Shown here: positions 6,778-14,173 of the stretch, piece after piece
How positions within the stretch are numbered: the stretch's first letter is position 1
Layout: every line of letters starts with the position of its first letter
NCBI RefSeq assembly: GCF_000193735.1
Contig: NZ_AEPF01000162.1
Location: forward strand, 1-35,013
Source: Neisseria sicca 4320
GTDB lineage: Bacteria; Pseudomonadota; Gammaproteobacteria; Burkholderiales; Neisseriaceae
Reading direction: 5' to 3'
DNA: 35,013 bases
Notes under the pieces: generated by a model
Databases searched by the model: none
What the model saw: only the letters and a program-made list of their open reading frames with translations
What the model was told of the DNA's origin: nothing
Position numbers and translations under genes: made by a program

Positions 6778-8961
6778 ATGAAAGCAATCATTGAACATAT
6801 TGTGTTGGTTACCCGTCTCTTAGGGGCGCCTGTGTCAGAAGCTGCGCTGACGGCAGAGGTGGTGCGGGATAAAAAACTCAATGTCAACTATCATTCCCTT
6901 GTCGAAGTCTTACGCAGCCACGGCTTTGAAAACACATTGTCCAAGCGCAATCTGGAAGACATTCCTTCGCTTGCCGTTCCTGTGATAATCATTCTTCACA
7001 ACGAAGAAGCTGCCGTCATTACGAACATCGAAGGTTCGGGTCGAAACAGAAAATATCATATCCGTCAGGTAGATGGCTTGGAGCAGCAGCTTGATCATGA
7101 CCAGCTTTCCGGTCTGTATCTGGGTTACTGCTGGTTTATCAAGCCAAAAATGGCGGCGGACACGCGTTCCGAACTGCCCGAATACCACCTCCCCAAAGCA
7201 TGGTTTTGGAAAGTTATTTGGCGTTTCCGCAGCTATTACTATCAAGTGATTTTGGCGACCGTCATCATCAACTTCCTCGCCTTGGTCAGTTCGTTGTATG
7301 TCATGAACGTGTACGACCGCGTCATTCCCAACCAAGCCTATGAAACTCTTTGGGTGTTGAGTATCGGTGTTGTCCTTGCCATTTTGTTCGAATTTGCCGC
7401 CAAGATGATACGCGGCCATTTGACCGACATCGCCGGTAAAAAAGCCGACCTGATTATCAGCTCCGCCTTATTCCGCCGCGTGATGGCATTGCGCCTCGCC
7501 GACCGTCCCGCTTCGTCCGGTTCATATGCCAACAACCTGCGCGAATTTGAATCCGTACGTGAATTCATGACCAGCGCGAGCCTGTTGACTTTGGTGGACT
7601 TGCCGTTCCTGTTGCTGTTTATCTTTGTTATTTCGATAGTCGGCGGCAAACTGGCTTTGGTTCCTTTGGCGATTATTCCGATTGTCGTTATTGTCGGATT
7701 CATCGTCCAACGCCCCTTGTCGCGCCATATTAACGAATCCATGAAAGAAAGTTCGCAACGTTCAGGTCTTGCCGTAGAAGCTATCGAAGGTATCGAAACC
7801 CTGAAAACCAACAACGCGACTTCATGGGCGCAACAACGCTGGGACGAATTCACTGCCAAAACATCCGCCTCATCTATAAAAGTTAAAGATACCAGCAACT
7901 TCATGGTCAACTTCGCCGTTGCTATGCAGCAACTCAATACCGTCTTTTTGGTCGTTGTCGGTACCTATCTGATTCATGCCGACAACCACGCGGAACGGAT
8001 TACCATGGGTGCGTTGATTGCCTCTGTCATCCTGTCCGGTCGAGCATTGGCGCCATTGGCTCAAGTTGCCGGTCTTGCTACCCGCTTCCAACAGGCTAAG
8101 TTGGCGTTAAGAGGCGTGAACGACATTGTTTCCCGTCCGATTGAGCGCAGCTCGGAGCGCAAATACATTACTTTGGATAACGTTCAAGGCAATATCGCCT
8201 TTGAAAACGTAACGTTTAAATACAAAAACGAAAGCAACAACGCGGTTGATGAGTTGCGCATCAACATCCGACCCGGTGAAAAAGTCGGTATTCTCGGACG
8301 CATCGGCAGCGGTAAAAGTACCATGTTGAAGCTGGCGAGCGGTCTGTACGATACCGAAAAAGGCAACGTAACCCTCGACGGCGTCGATATGCGCCAACTC
8401 GATCCGAACTTCCTGCGTAACCAAGTCCTCCTGTTTAGCCAATCTCCACGCCTCTTCTTGGGCACATTGCGCGAAAACATGGACTTGGCGCGTGCCGACA
8501 GCTATTCAACCGACCAAGACCTGCTGACCGCACTTAAACGCTTCGGTCTGGATCAAATCATCCGCAACCATCCGAGAGGCTTGGATATGCCTTTGGGTGA
8601 AGACGGCTTGGGTCTGTCTGGCGGTCAAAAACAAATCATTGCCCTCGCACGCATGACGCTGCGCGACCCTAAAGTCGTCCTTTTGGACGAACCGACAACA
8701 AGTCTCGACCAAGGTACCGAACGCATGGCATTGAACGCTATCGCCCAATGGGGACGCAACCGCACCATGCTCTTGGTAACCCACCGTCCGCAAGTGCTGC
8801 AAATCGTTAACCGCATCATCGTGATGGAAAACGGCAAAGTCGTTATGGACGGTCCGCGTGATTTAGTCTTGCAAAAACTGATGCAAAACGAGCAAAACAA
8901 AGTCAAAGCAGCACAACAAGCGCAGGAAAACCAACGTCCCGGCGAAGCGGCGCAAGCATGA
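6778..8961 (+). CDS. Type I secretion ABC transporter with degenerate C39 domain
   Basis: A 727-residue inner-membrane exporter. Residues 1-125 form a C39-peptidase-like domain without the catalytic cysteine motif, as in HlyB- and LapB-type exporters that bind rather than cleave their substrate. Membrane segments lie at about 152-178, 190-210, 268-310 and 380-425. The nucleotide-binding domain carries Walker A GRIGSGKST (507-515), signature LSGGQ (613-617), Walker B VVLLDEP (633-639) and H-loop His669. It begins 39 bases after the TolC-like gene and precedes the HlyD-like gene. The absent cysteine argues for an RTX-type substrate with a C-terminal signal rather than a bacteriocin with a leader peptide. 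Confidence 0.9.
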   Translation: MKAIIEHIVLVTRLLGAPVSEAALTAEVVRDKKLNVNYHSLVEVLRSHGFENTLSKRNLEDIPSLAVPVIIILHNEEAAVITNIEGSGRNRKYHIRQVDGLEQQLDHDQLSGLYLGYCWFIKPKMAADTRSELPEYHLPKAWFWKVIWRFRSYYYQVILATVIINFLALVSSLYVMNVYDRVIPNQAYETLWVLSIGVVLAILFEFAAKMIRGHLTDIAGKKADLIISSALFRRVMALRLADRPASSGSYANNLREFESVREFMTSASLLTLVDLPFLLLFIFVISIVGGKLALVPLAIIPIVVIVGFIVQRPLSRHINESMKESSQRSGLAVEAIEGIETLKTNNATSWAQQRWDEFTAKTSASSIKVKDTSNFMVNFAVAMQQLNTVFLVVVGTYLIHADNHAERITMGALIASVILSGRALAPLAQVAGLATRFQQAKLALRGVNDIVSRPIERSSERKYITLDNVQGNIAFENVTFKYKNESNNAVDELRINIRPGEKVGILGRIGSGKSTMLKLASGLYDTEKGNVTLDGVDMRQLDPNFLRNQVLLFSQSPRLFLGTLRENMDLARADSYSTDQDLLTALKRFGLDQIIRNHPRGLDMPLGEDGLGLSGGQKQIIALARMTLRDPKVVLLDEPTTSLDQGTERMALNAIAQWGRNRTMLLVTHRPQVLQIVNRIIVMENGKVVMDGPRDLVLQKLMQNEQNKVKAAQQAQENQRPGEAAQA

Positions 8962-8973
8962 CGAAAAGGGAAA

Positions 8974-9013
8974 AGGTCGTCTGAAAACACGTAGAAAGCG
9001 TTTCAGACGATCT
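8974..9013 (+). terminator. DUS pair between the ABC and HlyD-like genes
   Basis: AGGTCGTCTGAAA (8974-8986) and TTTCAGACGATCT (9001-9013) form a 13-bp stem with one wobble-type mismatch. It sits inside what should be one operon and may cause partial termination or mRNA processing. Confidence 0.55.
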
Positions 9014-9051
9014 CTTTGAAAACAACAAACAGATACCGAAGATTCATCATT

Positions 9052-10278
9052 ATGAGCGAAAACAACGTTAAATCCAAAGACCTGCATCTCATTAACGATT
9101 TGAATGCAGCCTTGCAAAAAGAAAAACACAGCGGCCAATTTTGGGTCATCATCCTGTTTTTCCTGCTGCTCGTCGTCTTTGTCGTATGGGCATACAACAG
9201 CACCGTTGAAGAAGTAACCCGTGGTAACGGCAACGTTATCCCCAGCAGTCGTGAACAAGTCATCCAAAGTTTAGACCCCGGCGTGATTACCCAAATGATG
9301 GTTAAAGAGGGCGATTTGGTTGAAAAAGACCAAATTCTGCTGAAGCTCGATGACACCCGCAGCCTTGCCGTTTTACGCGAGAGCGAAGCCAAAGTTCAAA
9401 ACCTCGAAGCCACCATCGCCCGTCTTAAAGCCGAAGCCTACGGCGGCAAACTTAGTTTTCCTAAAAACGTCAGCCCTGAACTTCGTCGCCGCGAAACCGC
9501 CGCATATAATGCCCGCCGCCAAGCCATGACCGATGCCGTACAAAGCCTGGTACAAAGCAAAGCCGCACTCGACCGCGAAATCGCCATTACAGCGCCCATG
9601 GTGGCACAAGGTGTCATGTCCGAAGTCGAGCTCCTCAAAATGCGCCGCGAATCCAGCGATCTGACCCTGCAAATTGCTGAACGCCGCAACCGCTACAGAG
9701 CAGATGCCAACAACGAACTCGTCCAATCCGAGTCCGAGCTGGCGCAATCCAAAGAAAACATGGCGATGCGCGCCGACCCGGTTGACCGCTCCCAAATCCG
9801 CGCCCCCATGCGCGGTATCGTCAAAAACATTAAAATCAATACCATCGGCGGCGTAGTCAATCCTGGCGAAGAAATCATGCAAATCGTCCCTGTTGACGAC
9901 AAACTCCTTGTCGAAGCCTATATCCGTCCGCAAGACATCGCCTTTATCCGCGCAGGACAGCCTGCTTTGGTTAAAGTCAGCGCATATGACTACTCCATCT
10001 ATGGCGGTCTGGACGGCAAAGTTACCCTCGTTGGCGCAGATACCGTCAGTAACTCCATGCAAAGCCGCGCCAATGACTTGAAACTCGACCCCAACCAAGT
10101 TTACTACCGAGTCATCGTCCAAACTGAGAACAACACTCTGAAAGACAAAAACGGTAAAGACATGCCGATCATCCCCGGTATGGTTGCTACGGTGGACATT
10201 AAAACCGGTGAAAAAACCATATTCCAATACCTGATCAAACCGATTACTCGTATGAAGCAGGCATTGAGCGAGCGTTAA
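9052..10278 (+). CDS. HlyD-family periplasmic adaptor of the type I secretion system
   Basis: A 408-residue membrane fusion protein. A short cytoplasmic N-terminus is followed by one membrane segment (about 30-48, FWVIILFFLLLVVFVVWAY), then a lipoyl/barrel half-motif (NGNVIPSSREQVIQSLDPG), a long coiled-coil hairpin (about 105-235), the second lipoyl half (IRAPMRGIVKNIKINTIGG) and a beta-barrel with PGMVATVDIKTG near the end. It would connect the ABC exporter to the TolC-like channel. I prefer the ATG at 9052 (MSENNVKSKD) to 9016 because the earlier start lies against the DUS hairpin. The upstream ribosome-binding site is weak. Confidence 0.9.
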   Translation: MSENNVKSKDLHLINDLNAALQKEKHSGQFWVIILFFLLLVVFVVWAYNSTVEEVTRGNGNVIPSSREQVIQSLDPGVITQMMVKEGDLVEKDQILLKLDDTRSLAVLRESEAKVQNLEATIARLKAEAYGGKLSFPKNVSPELRRRETAAYNARRQAMTDAVQSLVQSKAALDREIAITAPMVAQGVMSEVELLKMRRESSDLTLQIAERRNRYRADANNELVQSESELAQSKENMAMRADPVDRSQIRAPMRGIVKNIKINTIGGVVNPGEEIMQIVPVDDKLLVEAYIRPQDIAFIRAGQPALVKVSAYDYSIYGGLDGKVTLVGADTVSNSMQSRANDLKLDPNQVYYRVIVQTENNTLKDKNGKDMPIIPGMVATVDIKTGEKTIFQYLIKPITRMKQALSER

Positions 10279-10310
10279 TTTTTTCCTAATAAAACTTGAT
10301 TAACCGTACA

Positions 10311-10346
10311 AAAGGTCGTCTGAAAATGTATTTCAGACGACCTTTT
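10311..10346 (+). terminator. DUS terminator after the secretion operon
   Basis: AAAGGTCGTCTGAAA and TTTCAGACGACCTTT form a perfect 15-bp stem with a 5-base loop, followed by TT. It closes the TolC-ABC-HlyD unit. Confidence 0.8.
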
Positions 10347-10535
10347 GGTCGAATAGGGGAGTATTGGCAGTCCTCACTCCTATTTGTACGGGAATAGGGT
10401 CTTACAGTATTTTCATCTCGATCCGTTTCTTTTACGAATATAACGAAATCATCTTTTTTTAAAACCAAGCATTCTTTCCCATTTTCAGACGACCTCATTA
10501 AAGTAACGGGCAATCCGAGAATTAAGGAAAGAACC

Positions 10536-11846
10536 ATGACCGCAACCACCGCCCCGCTTTTGCGCTTCATCACCGCCGGCAGCGTCGACGACGGCAAATC
10601 CACCCTCATCGGCCGCCTGCTCTACGACAGCAAAACCCTGCTGACCGACCAGCTCGACAAACTCAACCGCGCCGCCGAGAACGGCGAAACGCCCGACTTC
10701 GCCAGCCTCACCGACGGCCTTGCTGCCGAGCGCGAACAAGGCATCACCATCGATGTCGCCTACCGCTATTTCGCCACGCCCAAGCGCAAATTCATCATCG
10801 CTGACACGCCGGGACACGAACAATACACCCGCAACATGGTAACGGGTGCATCGACCGCCGATGCCGCCATTGTCCTGATAGACGCGACGCGCGTCGATTT
10901 TTCCGGCAGCGAACCCGTCCTTCTGCCGCAAACCAAACGCCACAGCGCGATTCTGAAACTCTTGGGCTGCCCCAACGTCATCATCGCCGTCAACAAACTC
11001 GACCTGCTCGACTTCGACGAAACCAAATATCAGGCCATTACCGCAGCCTACCGCAAACTGGCTGAACAAATCAGCCTCCAAGCCCAAATCCACTTCCTGC
11101 CCATCAGCGCGTTAAAAGGCGACAACATCGTCAACGCCAGCAGCCAAACCCCGTGGTATCAAGGTTTGCCGCTTTTACCCCTGCTCGAAAGCCTGCCCGT
11201 CAACCGCCAAAACGCCGCCGACCAAGCCGCCCATTTCCCCGTGCAGCGCGTCGCACGGCAAGACGGCAGCAGCAGCGACGACTTCCGCGGCTATCAAGGC
11301 AGACTGGAAGCAGGTCGTCTGAAAACCGGCGACGAAGTTAAAATCCTACCTAGCGGACACACCGCCAAAATCGCCGAAATCTACAATCCAAACGGCAAAA
11401 CCGAATCCGCCGAAGCAGGCGAAGTGCTGACCGTCGCGCTCGACACCGACCTCGACATCTCGCGCGGCAACAGCATCGCCGCCGCCGACAGCCCCGTCGC
11501 GCCCGAACAGCAGTTTCAAGCCTCGCTGTGCTGGTTCGACGACATCCCGCTCAACCTGCGCCGCAAATACCTGCTGAAACACACCACCCAAACCACGCCC
11601 GTCAAAATCAGCGCGATTTCCTACGTTTGGGACGTGAACACCCTCAGCCGCGTCGAGTCCGCCGACACACTCAAACTCAACGACATCGGCAGCGTCAGCC
11701 TCAAAACCCAGCAGCCGATCGCCGCCGCGCCCTATGAGGAAAACCATGCCCTCGGCGCGTTCGTCCTGATAGACGAAGCCACCAACCACACCGTCGCCGC
11801 AGGCATGATACGCAAGGCAGACCATGCGGACAGTTTTGAAATTTAA
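10536..11846 (+). CDS. cysN: Sulfate adenylyltransferase subunit 1 (ATP sulfurylase GTPase)
   Basis: A 436-residue GTPase subunit of ATP sulfurylase, which with CysD makes adenosine 5'-phosphosulfate from sulfate. The elongation-factor fold is clear: G1 GSVDDGKST (15-23), EREQGITIDVAYRYF (65-79), G3 DTPGHEQY (90-97), G4 NKLD (153-156) and a later beta-barrel domain. No APS-kinase (CysC) extension is present. An AAGGAAAG ribosome-binding site lies 5 bases before the ATG. The partner cysD normally lies directly upstream, but here the neighbour is the secretion operon, and the 257-base gap shows no cysD remnant. The gene contains an internal DUS near 11312-11324 and ends in a DUS terminator. Confidence 0.9.
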   Translation: MTATTAPLLRFITAGSVDDGKSTLIGRLLYDSKTLLTDQLDKLNRAAENGETPDFASLTDGLAAEREQGITIDVAYRYFATPKRKFIIADTPGHEQYTRNMVTGASTADAAIVLIDATRVDFSGSEPVLLPQTKRHSAILKLLGCPNVIIAVNKLDLLDFDETKYQAITAAYRKLAEQISLQAQIHFLPISALKGDNIVNASSQTPWYQGLPLLPLLESLPVNRQNAADQAAHFPVQRVARQDGSSSDDFRGYQGRLEAGRLKTGDEVKILPSGHTAKIAEIYNPNGKTESAEAGEVLTVALDTDLDISRGNSIAAADSPVAPEQQFQASLCWFDDIPLNLRRKYLLKHTTQTTPVKISAISYVWDVNTLSRVESADTLKLNDIGSVSLKTQQPIAAAPYEENHALGAFVLIDEATNHTVAAGMIRKADHADSFEI

Positions 11847-11867
11847 AACAGGGCATCTTGAATTGAA

Positions 11868-11910
11868 GAGGTCGTCTGAAAAACCGAAGCAGAGTTTTTC
11901 AGACGACCTC
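11868..11910 (+). terminator. DUS terminator after cysN
   Basis: GAGGTCGTCTGAAAAAC (11868-11884) and its exact complement (11894-11910) form a 17-bp stem followed by TTT, 22 bases past the cysN stop codon. Confidence 0.8.
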
Positions 11911-12057
11911 TTTAACATGGCAGACTAAGGCAGGGAATATGGCAAGTTGGCTTTAAGTCCTGCGGCGCAGCCTTGTCCTCATCCAACGCGGCGAAAATTA
12001 CAGTGAATTAAAATAACGAAATCGCGGCATGGCATTTTTATTTGGATGCATGGTAAA

Positions 12058-12097
12058 AGGTCGTCTGAAATCGGAAAGGAAGGTTTTCAGATGATCT
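12058..12097 (-). terminator. Degenerate DUS hairpin after the MFS gene
   Basis: AGGTCGTCTGAAA pairs with TTTCAGATGATCT with two mismatches. It lies immediately downstream of the minus-strand MFS stop codon and faces the cysN side of the convergent junction. Confidence 0.55.
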
Positions 12098-12098
12098 C

Positions 12099-13328
12099 TC
12101 ATGACGGCTCGTCTGAATCAAACAATTTTCGGCACGCATACAGCAGTCCGCCCGTCAATACGGCCAGACCCACCGCCGCCCAATACGAATCGGCATAGCC
12201 GACCGACTTTGCCAGCCGCAGGGCGGCGAAACCGGCCGCGTAACTGCCGAGCAGGACGACGGAAAATTGCAGGCTGCTGTCGAGTGCGGCGGTGGCGCGG
12301 TCGGATTTGTCCATCACCAACGCCAGTATTACCGGCAGCAGCAGCGTGTAGCTCAGGCTCAGGGCGATGATTTGCGCGGGTGGCAGCCAAGGGTGGACGC
12401 GGGCAAGCGCGTCGATGGCGGTCATGGACGCCAAAAGCGGCAGTTGCAGCGCGTAGAGCAGGAACACGAGTTTGCGGCGCGGATAATTGCGCGAAAACCA
12501 GCCCGACAGCGGCGTAACAATCAGGCAGGCAACAGGAATACCCACCGCCAGAATTCCGCCCGTCTGTTTCGGGGAGAAGCCCAAATCCGCCAGCTTGGGC
12601 ACAAAAGTCGCCGCCGCAAACGCATACGGTGCGGCAACGGCAAACAGCAAAACCAGCCACCGCCAGCCCGTTTCAGGTCGCCGCCAAAAGGAGACCAGCC
12701 GTGCCGCTAACGCCGTCAAACCGCCTTGTGCCGTCGGGCTTTCCGGCTCGCGGTAGCACAAGAGTTGCAGCAACATCAGCAGGGTGAACGCCAGCATAAA
12801 GCCCGCCGCCGCCGTCTGCCCGTATTCCTGATACAGCCACAACACCAGCGCACCGCCTATCATCTTGCCGCCGCGCGCCGCCATCGTCTGAATCACACCA
12901 CCGAAACCGCGTTCGCGGTGCGGCAGGACGATGCACGACAAGCCCAGCATCGCGCAGCCGTATACCGCCGACATTGCCGAGAGCAAAACGCAGCAGGTCA
13001 AAAGCAGCGGGAAATTCCGTGACATGTCGGTGCAGGCCATCAGCCCGAACACCGCCGAAAGCCCCAGCGTCGCCGCCAGCAGCCAGCCGCGAAACCGCCC
13101 GAACCGTCCCGCCGGACGCCGCTCCATCAGCGCGGCAAACAACACCTTCGCCGCTTCGATACCGCCGATTAAATGTATCCAGCTCAGTTGGTTCAGGCTG
13201 TAACCGTGGTTTTTCAAAATAGCGACCAGCGCGACCAGATAAAAACCGGTCAGCGTGAATTTGTAGGTGCTGCCGCCGATAAGCAGCAGCCAGTCGCGCG
13301 GGGTGGGGGAAGCGGAGGTTTGCGGCAT
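12099..13328 (-). CDS. Major facilitator superfamily permease, possibly RhtX/FptX-type siderophore importer
   Basis: A 409-residue inner-membrane protein with about twelve hydrophobic segments, for example GFYLVALVAIL, LLLTCCVLLSAMSAVYG, FMLAFTLLMLLQLL, WLVLLFAVAAPYAFAAA and WAAVGLAVLTGGLLYA. The cytoplasmic loop ALMERRPAGRFGRFRGWLL resembles the conserved loop after helix 2 of the superfamily. Length and location two genes from a TonB-dependent receptor suit the RhtX/FptX permeases, which carry a ferric siderophore across the inner membrane without an ABC transporter; that assignment is inference. The ATG at 13328 has AAGGA 9 bases upstream. A DUS pair of another dialect separates it from the 132-residue gene upstream. 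Confidence 0.7.
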   Translation of the reverse strand: MPQTSASPTPRDWLLLIGGSTYKFTLTGFYLVALVAILKNHGYSLNQLSWIHLIGGIEAAKVLFAALMERRPAGRFGRFRGWLLAATLGLSAVFGLMACTDMSRNFPLLLTCCVLLSAMSAVYGCAMLGLSCIVLPHRERGFGGVIQTMAARGGKMIGGALVLWLYQEYGQTAAAGFMLAFTLLMLLQLLCYREPESPTAQGGLTALAARLVSFWRRPETGWRWLVLLFAVAAPYAFAAATFVPKLADLGFSPKQTGGILAVGIPVACLIVTPLSGWFSRNYPRRKLVFLLYALQLPLLASMTAIDALARVHPWLPPAQIIALSLSYTLLLPVILALVMDKSDRATAALDSSLQFSVVLLGSYAAGFAALRLAKSVGYADSYWAAVGLAVLTGGLLYACRKLFDSDEPS

Positions 13329-13365
13329 GGGTTGGTTTTCCTTGGGGCGGAGCGTGTGAAGGTAA

Positions 13366-13455
13366 AGGCCGTCTGAAAATAAAAAAATCAAGCGTGTGCA
13401 GCCGATTTGCGGCCGAAAAACCGCTATCGGTGTTTGCAGTCTTTTCAGACGGCCT
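13366..13455. repeat. Inverted pair of AG-dialect DUS (AGGCCGTCTGAA)
   Basis: AGGCCGTCTGAA at 13366-13377 and its complement at 13444-13455 flank a 66-base spacer between two minus-strand genes. Both carry C at position 4 where nearly all other DUS in the window have T. The right copy supplies the last codons and TGA stop of the 132-residue gene. Confidence 0.85.
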
Positions 13456-13843
13456 TTAACGCTTCTTCCGCCCGCAGCAGGGCGGTTTGCTCGTCGGCTT
13501 CGACGATGTAGTTCACGCCCAGCGCGGGGGCGAGTTTGGACGATTGTTCGCGGAAGAATTGCAGTTGCGCCGCGTCGGGTTCGATGAGGAGCATGGCGGC
13601 GCAGCGTTCGGCGAGTTGCGGCCGGTGCGCCTTTATCCATTCGATGTAGGTTTTGCGGTCGGCAATGCGCTGTTCGTCGCTCACCTGCCGCCGCATGGGG
13701 GTGCAGACGGTGGCGAAGCGGGTGTTTTGGCTTAACAGGGTTTCGAATTCGGTCAGCCAGTCGGAAAAGTCGGCGACGTGGGTCAGGTCGGTTAGGTAGA
13801 TGGCGCCTTCGGGCAGGGTTTTGACGGGGGTGAAGTAGTGCAT
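13445..13843 (-). CDS. Unknown 132-residue protein in the iron-uptake locus
   Basis: I do not recognise this family. The product is soluble, with no signal peptide or membrane segment. It alternates predicted strands and helices: GAIYLTDLTHVADFSDWLTEF, FATVCTPMR, a charged helix DEQRIADRKTYIEWIKAHRP, then AAMLLIEPD and a C-terminal EQTALLRAEEAL. The strand-helix pattern is like a small STAS/SpoIIAA-type or CoA-binding fold, but that is only an impression. AAGGAAT lies 4 bases upstream of the ATG at 13843. It sits between receptor and permease on the same strand, so it may assist ferric-chelate handling. Its stop codon lies inside an AG-dialect DUS. Confidence 0.75.
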   Translation of the reverse strand: MHYFTPVKTLPEGAIYLTDLTHVADFSDWLTEFETLLSQNTRFATVCTPMRRQVSDEQRIADRKTYIEWIKAHRPQLAERCAAMLLIEPDAAQLQFFREQSSKLAPALGVNYIVEADEQTALLRAEEALKAV

Positions 13844-13954
13844 GGGATTCCTTTGGGTGTTGGGGAAGCAGGGTAGGTCAATAGTTGGGCATTTATGCTT
13901 GGCTTTTTATTAGATTTCTTGTGCCGTCATTAGTTTACGCAAGTCCGCTTCGCT

Positions 13955-14055
13955 ACCCCCGCGCAGGTGGGAATCCAGAATGGAGACTCGAAGGTACTTC
14001 TTTATCTGAATAAGTTTCTGTGCGGATAGGTCTGGATTCCCGCCTGCGCGGGAAT
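13955..14055. repeat. Inverted dRS3 pair (one degenerate, one perfect)
   Basis: ATTCCCGCCTGCGCGGGAAT at 14036-14055 is a perfect dRS3 unit; ACCCCCGCGCAGGTGGGAAT at 13955-13974 is a decayed one. They are joined by GGAATCCAGA... and ...TCTGGATTCC ends, so the whole 101 bases form a dRS3-bounded repeat element like those at 2338 and 21463. Confidence 0.75.
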
Positions 14056-14108
14056 GACGGTAATCGGTTGTTACGGCCGTTTCAGACGATCTTCGTTATT
14101 CCAGTAAC

Positions 14109-14138
14109 CGTAGGTAGGGCATAAATGCCTGACCTACG
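14109..14138. repeat. Imperfect 14-bp palindrome containing GGCATAAATGCC
   Basis: Arms CGTAGGTAGGGCAT (14109-14122) and ATGCCTGACCTACG (14125-14138) match at 12 of 14 positions around AA. Related fragments occur near 13886 (TTGGGCATTTATGC) and 21307 (GTCGGGCATTTAT), suggesting a dispersed small palindromic repeat family. Confidence 0.55.
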
Positions 14139-14173
14139 ATTGTTTCAGACGACCTCCATCATTTCAGCCCCGC

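Larger units (their letters stand above)
13844..14173. other. Repeat-rich gap between the 132-residue gene and the receptor
   Basis: This 330-base stretch carries a degenerate dRS3 at 13955-13974, a perfect dRS3 at 14036-14055 in inverted arrangement, a DUS variant near 14080, a 30-base imperfect palindrome at 14109-14138, and a full DUS at about 14143-14155 near the receptor stop codon. I see no coding potential. The repeats may have assembled from successive insertions. Confidence 0.6.
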
